The position numbers and the translations under genes were made by a program. This document shows positions 19,892-28,337 of a stretch of DNA of 64,000 nucleotides, piece by piece. Source of the DNA: an uncultured Pseudomonadota bacterium (lineage in GTDB: Bacteria > Pseudomonadota > Gammaproteobacteria > Burkholderiales > Methylophilaceae); NCBI GenBank assembly GCA_903846555.1, contig CAINBI010000005.1, forward strand, positions 1 to 64,000, written 5' to 3'. The notes under the pieces were generated by a model. It had not been told where the DNA came from. It ran no database searches and saw nothing but the letters and a program-made list of their open reading frames with translations. How positions within the stretch are numbered: the stretch's first letter is position 1; each line of letters begins with the position of its first letter.

Positions 19892-20793
19892 GAGGTTTTT
19901 CCAACTAATGACAAAAACACATCCTCTAAATCCGCTTCGCTCAGATGCATATCAAGCACTTTAATATGGGCGGCTCTCAAGGCTGACAATACAAATTCTA
20001 TTTGCTCCATATCGCTCAAAGCAAAGGTAAAAATACCATTCTCTTGACTGCGCAATAAACTTTGAAGACTGGCTGGCAAGGTAATGCCACCCAAGGTTAA
20101 TCGTAATTTCTTGCCTGCAAATTTATTCAGTAAATTTGCCGTGCTATCTAGCGCGACTATTTCACCCTGCTTCATCATGCCCACCCGACTACACAAGGCC
20201 TCAGCCTCTTCTAAATAATGCGTGGTAAGAATTATGGTGTGACCCTCAATGTTGAGCTTTTTAATAAACTGCCAAAGCATTTGCCTTAACTCCACATCCA
20301 CACCTGCGGTTGGCTCATCCAATACAATCACCGCTGGTTTGTGCGCTAAAGCTTGTGCAATCAATGCGCGACGCTTCATGCCGCCAGAAAGCTTCCGCAT
20401 ATTAGTGTTTGCTTTATCGGTAAGACCCAATCCTTCAAGAATCTCATCGACCCAAGCATCATTTTCTTTGCCACGTCCGAAATAACCCGCTTGAAATCGC
20501 AACATTTCACGCACATTAAAAAATGGATCAAACACTAGCTCTTGCGGCACCACGCCTAATAGTTGTCGGGCTTGTTGATATTGATTAACCACATCAAAAC
20601 CCATCACAGAAATATCACCTGCGGTAGGCTTGATTAAGCCAGCAAGAATGCTAATTAAAGTAGACTTACCGGCACCATTCGGGCCTAATAAAGCAAAAAA
20701 CTCACCTTGCTCTATGGTTAAATCAATACCTTTGAGCGCGTGTAGGCTACCAAATTTTTTATGTATATCATTGATTCTAATTGCAGGATTCAT
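19888..20793 (-). CDS. ABC transporter ATP-binding protein (YadG-like)
   Basis: This 301-residue ATPase powers the permease encoded next to it. Walker A is GPNGAGKST, the signature is LSGGMKRR, and Walker B is VIVLDEPTAGVD followed by a TTHYLEEAE switch histidine. A C-terminal regulatory segment of about 80 residues follows. A terminator-like hairpin separates it from mlaB upstream, so the exporter pair probably has a separate promoter. Confidence 0.9.
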   Translation of the reverse strand: MNPAIRINDIHKKFGSLHALKGIDLTIEQGEFFALLGPNGAGKSTLISILAGLIKPTAGDISVMGFDVVNQYQQARQLLGVVPQELVFDPFFNVREMLRFQAGYFGRGKENDAWVDEILEGLGLTDKANTNMRKLSGGMKRRALIAQALAHKPAVIVLDEPTAGVDVELRQMLWQFIKKLNIEGHTIILTTHYLEEAEALCSRVGMMKQGEIVALDSTANLLNKFAGKKLRLTLGGITLPASLQSLLRSQENGIFTFALSDMEQIEFVLSALRAAHIKVLDMHLSEADLEDVFLSLVGKTS

Positions 20794-20842
20794 TTAAATG
20801 ATGCGCTAAAAATAAGACGATAAATGATGTCGCTTGTTAGTT

Positions 20843-20883
20843 AAAAAACGGCTTGCATGCCAATAAGCATGTACAAGCCGTTT
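20843..20883 (-). terminator. Rho-independent terminator after the mla operon
   Basis: A long hairpin (AAACGGCTTGCATGC at 20846-20860 pairing with GCATGTACAAGCCGTTT at 20867-20883) is followed on the minus strand by six T residues. It lies about 70 bases past mlaB and before the ABC exporter genes. Confidence 0.85.
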
Positions 20884-20948
20884 GAACTAACATTAACATG
20901 GCGACGTGACTATGATTAACAATAAACTTGAACTGGAAAAGCCAGCTT

Positions 20949-21242
20949 TTAGCTCTTACTAGTTGGGATAAATGCTGAGACGCCGTATAGCTCGGCTAAA
21001 CTATTTAAGTTTTCTGGCAAGTTGGCAAAGTAGATTTTACAGCTTGAGGCCAACGCACGACGCTGCCATTCCATTATCAAACTCAATGTAGCGGTATCAA
21101 CATCGGTCACCGCTGAAAAATCCACCTCTAAATTAGCGGGCATTTCAAAGGCATTGCTTTCACTCAATATCTCATTCGCGTTATCTATCAACACTTCGCC
21201 TGAAACTTGCCATTGATTTGTTTGCTGCTTGATATGAGTCAT
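20949..21242 (-). CDS. mlaB: MlaB STAS-domain protein
   Basis: MlaB is the small cytoplasmic STAS subunit that stabilises and activates the MlaF-MlaE transporter. The 97-residue product has the STAS pattern, with the conserved threonine region AVTDVDTATLSLIMEWQRRA. It is the last gene of mlaFEDCB and is followed by a terminator. The sequence is divergent, as is usual for MlaB; position strongly supports the call. Confidence 0.88.
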   Translation of the reverse strand: MTHIKQQTNQWQVSGEVLIDNANEILSESNAFEMPANLEVDFSAVTDVDTATLSLIMEWQRRALASSCKIYFANLPENLNSLAELYGVSAFIPTSKS

Positions 21243-21303
21243 ATTGAGTATATTTTTATTCGGTTTTTAACAGGTTTGAATACCGTAATCATTAATGTTA
21301 GAT

Positions 21304-21930
21304 TTATGCCTTCCCAGCCTTGTTTTTATCAGCCAGCTTTTTATTCAAGCTATCTAAACCATTTTGGCGAATCTCATCGCTGAATTGACTGCGATAATTC
21401 GTCACCAAACTCACATTCTCTATCACAATATCGTACACCTTCCAGCCTGCATCCCCTTTTACAAGACTATAATCCACTGCCACTGGTTGACCGCCTGTCT
21501 GTAATATCTGTGTTTTTACACTCACATTTTTTGCATCCGGTTCTGCGCGTAACGGCTTGTATTCGATTGTTTGGTCTTTATATTTGCCGAGCGCAGATGA
21601 ATAGGTCCTTAACAATAAAGTTCGGAACTCTTTCTGAAAGCTAGCTTGCTGTTCAGGTGTTGCTGATTTCCAATTTTTACCTAGCACCATGCGGCATACA
21701 CGATCAAAGTCAAAGTTAGGTAATATTTTAGCCTCAACTACTGCATACAATTGCTGCTGACTACCAGACTGAATGTCTTTATCATTTTTAACAATGGTTA
21801 ATACTTCATCGGCGGTTTGCTTTACAAGCGCATCTGGTGCTAATTCAGCGTTTGCCACGCCAAAAAATCCAAACAAACTGATTAGTAAGCTAACGTTAAC
21901 TAAAAGTTTTATAAATGATTTCATTTCCAT
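21304..21930 (-). CDS. mlaC: Phospholipid-binding protein MlaC
   Basis: MlaC is the periplasmic shuttle that carries phospholipid between the outer membrane MlaA complex and inner membrane MlaFEDB. The 208-residue product has a signal peptide (cleavage probably after FFGVANA) and the Ttg2D/MlaC fold, including FDFDRVCRMVLGKNWK and the C-terminal WKVYDIVIENVSLVTNYRSQF region. It lies between mlaD and mlaB. Confidence 0.94.
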   Translation of the reverse strand: MEMKSFIKLLVNVSLLISLFGFFGVANAELAPDALVKQTADEVLTIVKNDKDIQSGSQQQLYAVVEAKILPNFDFDRVCRMVLGKNWKSATPEQQASFQKEFRTLLLRTYSSALGKYKDQTIEYKPLRAEPDAKNVSVKTQILQTGGQPVAVDYSLVKGDAGWKVYDIVIENVSLVTNYRSQFSDEIRQNGLDSLNKKLADKNKAGKA

Positions 21931-22007
21931 CCTTTGATTATTTCAATTTATTTGTATTGCGTTTGAATACTAAGTTTCAAGCAAACCATGCATTTGCGCA
22001 GAAACTT

Positions 22008-22556
22008 CTAGAACGGCGCATCACCTAATTCAGTTGACTTAGCCCTACCTGATTTTGCATCTACAGCCTTAGTTGATGGCTCCGTTTTTGAATCCGCTTT
22101 AGATTCAGAGGCTTTACTAAACAAAAATTGACCTATCATCTTTTCTAGCACAATCGCATCCTGTGTTTGTGTGATTTTATCACCATTTTTCAAAGTGTCA
22201 TCTGCACCACCAGCTTCAAGCCCAACATACTGTTCACCGAGCAAACCTGCAGTATAAATGTTGGCAAAAGTATCTTTAGGAAAAACATAGCGCTTGTCAA
22301 TTTTAATGGTCACAACTGCTTCATATTTTTTGCTATCAAACACAATGTTATCTACGCGACCCACAACGACCCCCGCACTTTTCACTGGCGCATGTGGCTT
22401 TAAGCTACCTACATTTTCAAAGGCTGCAGTCACGCTGTAAGTTGGTCCGATTTTACTCGAAGTTAAATTCCCCACCTTCATGGCGAGGCCTAGCATGGCC
22501 GCTACACCAAACGCCACAAAAATACCAACCCATAAATCTATCGTTGTTCTATCCAC
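22008..22556 (-). CDS. mlaD: MlaD, MCE-domain protein
   Basis: MlaD forms the hexameric periplasmic ring of the Mla transporter. The 182-residue product has an N-terminal membrane anchor (about residues 7-27) and one MCE domain, with VKSAGVVVGRVDNI and AGLLGEQYVGLEAGG as family marks. The C-terminal 40 residues are Ser/Lys-rich and probably disordered. Confidence 0.95.
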   Translation of the reverse strand: MDRTTIDLWVGIFVAFGVAAMLGLAMKVGNLTSSKIGPTYSVTAAFENVGSLKPHAPVKSAGVVVGRVDNIVFDSKKYEAVVTIKIDKRYVFPKDTFANIYTAGLLGEQYVGLEAGGADDTLKNGDKITQTQDAIVLEKMIGQFLFSKASESKADSKTEPSTKAVDAKSGRAKSTELGDAPF

Positions 22557-22613
22557 TTAACATCCCCTCAATTTACATGCGCTACGTCTATACTTTAAGT
22601 GATACAACCAGCG

Positions 22614-23444
22614 CTATATCACCAACATAAAAGACGTTAAAACAAAATCTAAAGCCAATACAGCTAACGATGAAATGACTACTGTACGCGTTGTTGCGCG
22701 ACTCACACCTTCGGCGGTGGGTGGTGCGTCAAAGCCTTCAAATAAAGCGATCATGGTACACGCTACACCAAATACCAAGCTTTTAATCACGCCATTGATG
22801 ATATCTGCCCTAAAATCTACATTCGCCTGCATTTGCGACCAAAATGCACCATCGTCCACGCCGATTAACGGCACAGCTACTATATAACCGCCTAAAATAC
22901 CGACCATAGAAAACAGTGTGGCCAATATCGGCATAGAAATCACGCCAGCCCAAAACCGCGGTGCTACGACGCGCGCGATTGGATTAACCGCCATCATTTC
23001 CATCGCTGATAATTGCTCAGTAGTTTTCATTAAGCCGATTTCAGCGGTAATGGCTGTACCAGCGCGGCCTGCAAACAACAACGCAGTGACAACTGGGCCT
23101 AGTTCACGCACTAGCGATAATGCCACCAACACACCAATGGCCTCTGAAGACCCGTATTTTTGCAAAGTGTTATACCCTTGCAATGCTAGCACCATGCCTA
23201 CAAAAAATGCGGATACGACGATAATCAATAGTGACATCACGCCTGTGAAATAGATCTCGCGCAAGGTTAAATGAAATCGCTTAAAACTTTCACCCGAGTA
23301 AAAAATGGTCAAGAAAAACAATCTAGTTCCTGTACCCAAACGCCAAATACGTTCAGTCATACGCTTGCCTATGCCGCGTAATGTTTGAGTAATACTGCTG
23401 AGTAATTTTGATTTAATCATTATTTTTATTGGGTTATCGCTCAT
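22614..23444 (-). CDS. mlaE: MlaE, permease of the phospholipid transporter
   Basis: MlaE is the inner membrane permease of the Mla ABC transporter. The 276-residue product shows the family stretch VRELGPVVTALLFAGRAGTAITAE and several membrane helices. Its start overlaps the mlaF stop by four bases, which decides the start over the later methionine at residue 9. Confidence 0.95.
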   Translation of the reverse strand: MSDNPIKIMIKSKLLSSITQTLRGIGKRMTERIWRLGTGTRLFFLTIFYSGESFKRFHLTLREIYFTGVMSLLIIVVSAFFVGMVLALQGYNTLQKYGSSEAIGVLVALSLVRELGPVVTALLFAGRAGTAITAEIGLMKTTEQLSAMEMMAVNPIARVVAPRFWAGVISMPILATLFSMVGILGGYIVAVPLIGVDDGAFWSQMQANVDFRADIINGVIKSLVFGVACTMIALFEGFDAPPTAEGVSRATTRTVVISSLAVLALDFVLTSFMLVI

Positions 23445-24250
23445 TTAACTGGCGCTTGATTCAGCAACTCAGATTGATAATTGGCCGCTGGGTAATGGAA
23501 TGGCACGGGGCCATCTTTTTCGCCATGTACAAATTGATGCACAAATGGCAAGGATGATTGTATTAAATCATGTGGCGTTCCTTCTGCGGCAACTTCACCA
23601 TTCGCGACAAAATACACATAATCTGCAATCAAGAAGGTTTCTTTAACGTCATGCGACACGATAATAGAGGTTGCACCTAACGCGTCATTCAGGCTACGAA
23701 TCAAATCGCAAATCACGCCCATTGAAATTGGGTCCAAGCCAGCAAAAGGCTCATCGTACATAATAATATTCGGGTCAAGCGCAACGGCTCTAGCTAAAGC
23801 AACGCGCCTTGCCATGCCGCCAGAAAGTTCAGTAGGCGTAAAGTTATAAGCGCCACGCAAGCCAACCGCGTTAAGCTTCATTAACACCAAGTCTCTAATC
23901 ATAGATTCTGGCAAATCCGTTAATTCACGCATAGGAAACGCGACATTATCAAATACACTTAAATCTGTGAACAACGCGCCATGCTGAAATAACATGCCCA
24001 TTTTACGACGCAATCTATAGATTCCATCACGATCTTGCTGGTGTACCACCTCACCATCAACGCGCACTTCGCCTGCGCTTGGTTTAATTTGCCCACCAAT
24101 TAAACGTAATAATGTGGTTTTTCCACTACCGCTACCGCCCATAATCGCCACGACTTTACCGCGTGGAAACACCATATTGATGCCTTTATGCAGCAAGCGC
24201 CCCTTGTAACCAAAGGATAAATGATCGATTTCTACGATATTGGGGTTCAT
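23441..24250 (-). CDS. mlaF: MlaF, ATPase of the phospholipid transporter
   Basis: MlaF is the ATPase of the system that keeps the outer membrane asymmetric. The 269-residue product has Walker A GGSGSGKTT, signature LSGGMARR and Walker B IIMYDEPFAGLD, plus the VSHDVKE switch. It is the first gene of mlaFEDCB. The C-terminal extension (HQFVHGEKDGPVPFHYPA) resembles the MlaB-contacting tail of the family. Confidence 0.95.
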   Translation of the reverse strand: MNPNIVEIDHLSFGYKGRLLHKGINMVFPRGKVVAIMGGSGSGKTTLLRLIGGQIKPSAGEVRVDGEVVHQQDRDGIYRLRRKMGMLFQHGALFTDLSVFDNVAFPMRELTDLPESMIRDLVLMKLNAVGLRGAYNFTPTELSGGMARRVALARAVALDPNIIMYDEPFAGLDPISMGVICDLIRSLNDALGATSIIVSHDVKETFLIADYVYFVANGEVAAEGTPHDLIQSSLPFVHQFVHGEKDGPVPFHYPAANYQSELLNQAPVK

Positions 24251-24371
24251 GAGTAGCGTGATGGTTTTTATCGAATTTTGTTTGACTTTATTAAGCCGCT
24301 ATTCTAAAACAAATTCACTCTAAGTAATTGGTTAAATTACTTTACGCTCAATTAGTCAGTACAAGTTTATT

Positions 24372-24400
24372 GCAAAAAACCCACTGTAGCGGTTTTTTGC
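24372..24400 (-). terminator. Hairpin between the prepilin gene and mlaF
   Basis: GCAAAAAACC pairs perfectly with GGTTTTTTGC across a nine-base loop. On the minus strand the T run forms the 3' arm of the stem. It lies about 40 bases past the prepilin stop and would isolate that gene from mla. Confidence 0.65.
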
Positions 24401-24437
24401 AGCCTTTTAAAACTCTTTAAGCTACAGCATCAAAACT

Positions 24438-25091
24438 CTAAAAAGTCAAACACGCGGTGTAACTACTGGAGTCAACCACCGCTGCTGTTGCAACTCCTGC
24501 ACCTGTAGCAGTAAGGCTAAGCACGGCTCTAAGAGAACCTGTAGACGTTTCGCCGTCATCGAGTGCTGTATCCAATTGCTTTGCAAACTTACCTAAAATA
24601 GCATTTGAACATATTGCAAATGCGCCTGTCATCCCAGTAATTTTAGTAAAGCCTGAAACACTTTGCACACCAATTCGTCCACCATCTGCATTTGTAGGGT
24701 AGTAATTTGCATCAGTAACGACTGTAGGGCCAGCGGCGAGATTTGCCAATCTAACATGTTGCCAAAATAATGCTGACTCATCACCAGTTGCTGCTGCTGC
24801 TGTAGTTGAGTCCCACTGACCTTCAATCACACCGTTTCCAGCCGTACCTGTAGTTGCGAGCGTTCCAACCACATGTGCAACAACTTTACTGTCATCACCC
24901 GGCAGCGCTCTAAACTTATCCTGATATCCGTAAATATAAACTTGGATATTTTTAAAATCAGTCGCCATATTTTTGACCTTGGCACTATCAATAAATGCCT
25001 GACCTTTTAATACGCCGCCTAAGAGCAAGCCAATAATTACCAACACAATCGCCAGCTCTATCAACGTAAAACCTGCTTGTTGTTTTTTCAT
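24438..25091 (-). CDS. Type IV prepilin-like protein
   Basis: The 217-residue product starts MKKQQAGFTLIELAIVLVII, a textbook class III signal: prepilin peptidase would cut after Gly7 and methylate Phe, with Glu5 of the mature protein present. The C-terminal part has a cysteine pair (AICSNA and SYTACLTF) and a QLDTALDDGETSTGSLRA segment found in many betaproteobacterial pilins with a DDG-x-x-TG element. It stands alone, away from pilS/R and pilY1, so it could be a minor pilin or a pseudopilin; its machine is unknown. Confidence 0.88.
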   Translation of the reverse strand: MKKQQAGFTLIELAIVLVIIGLLLGGVLKGQAFIDSAKVKNMATDFKNIQVYIYGYQDKFRALPGDDSKVVAHVVGTLATTGTAGNGVIEGQWDSTTAAAATGDESALFWQHVRLANLAAGPTVVTDANYYPTNADGGRIGVQSVSGFTKITGMTGAFAICSNAILGKFAKQLDTALDDGETSTGSLRAVLSLTATGAGVATAAVVDSSSYTACLTF

Positions 25092-25378
25092 TTAGTTCCC
25101 TAACTTATGTATACAAAAATGTTCTGTGAAATGACTAATGCTTAAATATTTCCTATTCACATGCAAGAGTCATACCAATGTCAATTTCACTTCTTCTGCG
25201 GGGCATCCAGCCAGTATCACCCTCCCCACTTCTTGGCAAGACACGATTTTAACCGTCGATAAACCGACGTTTATGTTCAAATACTAACATCAAAATTTCC
25301 AATGGGTTTACTTTGCTTAAGCATACAATACAAAACATCTCTATTACTGCTTTCCATTTCTAGTTAAGCCAATCATAC

Positions 25379-27091
25379 ATGAAAAAACTCTTCAAATTAT
25401 ATCGTCACATGCTCCATGATTCTGATCGCCTGATGGCATTGATGCTTTTATCACTGCATGCCTTGTTAATTTGGGGTGAAGTAGGCGATTTGCATAAGGC
25501 ATTATTTCTATGTCATTACGGCTGTTTTTTACTGTGGCAACCTGTGATGCGGCAATCCAATTCACTCTCTTGGCAAGCTGTAGTGCTTATTGTTGTAGGC
25601 GCCGCTATTACAATGTTTTTTACCAGTTGGTGGCTCACGGCGCTTTGGATAGCGGGCTTATTAGCCCTCATTGGCGGGCGTATTTTTTCTAGTGAATCTG
25701 CCCACGATCGATTACCTAATATATTAGCGTCCATCTATCTGTTGACCATATTATTGCTATGGGTTGTACCCAAGCTACTCGGTGCGAATAATGATTTGGC
25801 TGCAGCTGAATTTTTACTTATTTACTTATTGCCGGTGTTTCCACTGGCTATTTTATTCTTATCAACTAAACCTAATGCTACTCTACAAACGCCTAATATC
25901 GATTTTTTCTACACTTTATTGATTTTTTTACTTACGCTTGTCGTCATATTAGGTAGTTTTGCAATTGGTGTTATTTGGAAAATACACTACATTAAACTAT
26001 TGATCATAGCGGTAATGGGCTTAGCCTCCACGTTGGTTGTGTTGAGTTGGCTATGGAACCCAAGCGCTACGTTCTCAGGTTTAGAATTATTGATGTCTCG
26101 CTATTTGTTAAGTCTGGGCCTTCCTTTTGAACAATGGATTAGGCAAATTGCTAGACATGCGGAATTGGAATCTACCGCTGACAAGTTCTTACATGCGGCG
26201 ATGCAAGAGTTGGTCGCACTCAACTGGGTAAGCGGCTTGATGTGGGAAGTTGAAAGCTCTAAAAGGCAGGTGGGTGATACAACGCCATTCATTTCAACAT
26301 TTAGTTTCGAGCGACTGCATTTAACGCTTTATTCACGCTGGCAGTTTAGCCCAGCCATGTATCTACATGTGCAATTACTCACGCAAATTTTGGGGGAGTT
26401 TTATGAAGCAAAACGTCGCGAAGAAACTATCAGCCAAAATACTTATATGCAAACATTTTATGAAACAGGCTCGCGCTTAACGCATGACATTAAAAACATC
26501 CTGCAATCTCTAGGCACTTTAACCACAGCCGCAGAAATGCCTAATAATGCAGAAGATGATGTGCAGTTAATTGCCTTGATAAAAAAACAACTGCCTAGAC
26601 TTAACCAACGTTTAGCCGCCACACTCACCAAGCTTGAGCACCCTAGCGCAGAAAAGAAACAACAAGCCAAAGTAGCCATTTGGTGGAAGAGCTTTAAACA
26701 GTTAAATGCACACCAGCAAGTGCAATTTGAATCGCCAGCCCACTTACCTAAAACCGATATTGACCCAGAAGTGCTGGATAGTGTAGTTGATAACTTATTA
26801 CAAAATGCACTAGAAAAGGCAAAATTAGAAGCAAATATCTTTATAAAAGTTAGCTTAATGCCTTCTCAACATTTTTGTTTAGAAGTAACTGACACTGGCT
26901 CGGCAATATCCGCTGAGGTGGTAGCGCGATTATTTACATCACATGTAAGCTCCAAAAATGGCTTGGGCGTTGGCTTGTATCACGCTGCGCAGCAAGCTAA
27001 ACAGGCTAGGTATAAATTAAGCTTAGTAGATAATCGTGATGGTGAAGTACGCTTCAGAGTGGAAATGGTAGCGACTGAGCCAGAAGTCTAA
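25379..27091 (+). CDS. Membrane sensor histidine kinase, orphan
   Basis: The 570-residue product has an N-terminal membrane region of about seven helices (residues 17-225), a GAF-like segment (about 245-345), a phosphoacceptor at His369 (RLTHDIKNILQSL), and an ATPase domain with N box DNLLQNALEKA, G1 DTGSAI and G2 GLGVGLY. The HDIKN motif and layout resemble PrsK-type kinases of exopolysaccharide/exosortase systems, although this one is shorter. No response regulator gene is adjacent. A terminator follows the stop. Confidence 0.86.
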   Translation: MKKLFKLYRHMLHDSDRLMALMLLSLHALLIWGEVGDLHKALFLCHYGCFLLWQPVMRQSNSLSWQAVVLIVVGAAITMFFTSWWLTALWIAGLLALIGGRIFSSESAHDRLPNILASIYLLTILLLWVVPKLLGANNDLAAAEFLLIYLLPVFPLAILFLSTKPNATLQTPNIDFFYTLLIFLLTLVVILGSFAIGVIWKIHYIKLLIIAVMGLASTLVVLSWLWNPSATFSGLELLMSRYLLSLGLPFEQWIRQIARHAELESTADKFLHAAMQELVALNWVSGLMWEVESSKRQVGDTTPFISTFSFERLHLTLYSRWQFSPAMYLHVQLLTQILGEFYEAKRREETISQNTYMQTFYETGSRLTHDIKNILQSLGTLTTAAEMPNNAEDDVQLIALIKKQLPRLNQRLAATLTKLEHPSAEKKQQAKVAIWWKSFKQLNAHQQVQFESPAHLPKTDIDPEVLDSVVDNLLQNALEKAKLEANIFIKVSLMPSQHFCLEVTDTGSAISAEVVARLFTSHVSSKNGLGVGLYHAAQQAKQARYKLSLVDNRDGEVRFRVEMVATEPEV

Positions 27092-27121
27092 ATTGGCAAA
27101 TTATCAGTAAGTTTTTCAAAT

Positions 27122-27151
27122 AAAAAAGCGGCTTTTAAAAGCCGCTTTTTT
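27122..27151. terminator. Bidirectional terminator
   Basis: The 30 bases are an almost perfect palindrome: AAAAAAGCGGCTTTT and AAAAGCCGCTTTTTT. It lies between the convergent histidine kinase and ccsB genes and provides a GC stem with T runs in both directions. Confidence 0.92.
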
Positions 27152-27165
27152 ATGCAAGTCAAATA

Positions 27166-28308
27166 CTAAAGTGTCCCGTAAGAATGTAAGCCACTCAGAA
27201 ACATATTCACCCCCAAGAAGGCAAAAGTGGTGACGATTAAGCCAATGAGCGCCCACCAAGCCAACACTGGACCGCGCAAGCCTTTTACCATGCGTAAATG
27301 TAACCATGCCGCATAGTTAAGCCACACAATCAGCGCCCAAGTTTCTTTTGGGTCCCAACTCCAATAGCCACCCCAAGCTTCGGCGGCCCAAATTGCGCCT
27401 AATATCGTGGCTATGGTAAAAAATGCAAAACCTACTGCAATCGATTTATATATGAGGTCATCTAACACCTCTAAGCTTGGCAAGCGTGATGCCAATAGGC
27501 CTTTATTTGCTAACAAATATGCTGCACTTACTGAAGCCGCTAATGAGAACGATCCATAACCGATAAAGTTAGCGGGTACGTGTATTTTCATCCAGTACGA
27601 TTGCAACGCCGGCACCAGTGGCTGAATGTTATTGGCTTGACGGTCAAACGTATACCAAAGAATGAAGCCAACTGCTGCATTAATCACCAGCAATACAAAG
27701 CCACCTAGCTGCTTGGTGTTATAGTTTTTTTCATAATGTAAATACAGTAAGGCTGTAATCAGGCAAAATAAAATGAATACTTCGTACAGATTACTGATTG
27801 GGATATGGCCGACTTCTGGCGCGATTAAATAAGATTCGTACCAACGCACCATTAAGCCGACAAAGCCCATTAACGTTGCACTCCAAGTGAGAGCCGTGGC
27901 CACGTTGCCAGCGAATACAGAACGCTTAAACATAGCAAACCAATAGGTCACCATCGCCAACACAAACATTACATTCATCCACATAATGGCAGATTGACTA
28001 GAAATTAGAAATTTAAGCAAAAAAGTCTGTGTGGCGCGGGCTTGGTCGCCATGATACAAACTGATTGAAAATAAACTGACTGCCGCCACCGCTAAGACCA
28101 GCTTGCCAATCGCTTTCCATTGCCAGCCCAAATAACTAAATACTGCCGCAGCGCCAAACAAAAACACCACTTCATAAATATCCATATAGCTCGCATATTT
28201 GCGATAGGCAAAAATTGCGCCTGCCATTAGCAACAAAGCATAGAGCCAATCTTGCCAATTAAGGCGCTGTAATAGTGTTTTTGCTTGGTAATCCATTACG
28301 TTATTCAT
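27166..28308 (-). CDS. ccsB: Cytochrome c maturation protein CcsB/CcsA (System II)
   Basis: With ResB this protein exports haem and attaches it to periplasmic apocytochromes c. The 380-residue product has about eight or nine membrane helices and the tryptophan-rich haem motif WGGYWSWDPKETWAL near residue 310, which defines the haem-handling family. It ends in the terminator shared with the kinase gene and follows resB by 29 bases. Its clients would include the c1 and c4 cytochromes in this window. Confidence 0.94.
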   Translation of the reverse strand: MNNVMDYQAKTLLQRLNWQDWLYALLLMAGAIFAYRKYASYMDIYEVVFLFGAAAVFSYLGWQWKAIGKLVLAVAAVSLFSISLYHGDQARATQTFLLKFLISSQSAIMWMNVMFVLAMVTYWFAMFKRSVFAGNVATALTWSATLMGFVGLMVRWYESYLIAPEVGHIPISNLYEVFILFCLITALLYLHYEKNYNTKQLGGFVLLVINAAVGFILWYTFDRQANNIQPLVPALQSYWMKIHVPANFIGYGSFSLAASVSAAYLLANKGLLASRLPSLEVLDDLIYKSIAVGFAFFTIATILGAIWAAEAWGGYWSWDPKETWALIVWLNYAAWLHLRMVKGLRGPVLAWWALIGLIVTTFAFLGVNMFLSGLHSYGTL

Positions 28309-28337
28309 AGAGTATCCTTAAACTAATTAGCCTTACG

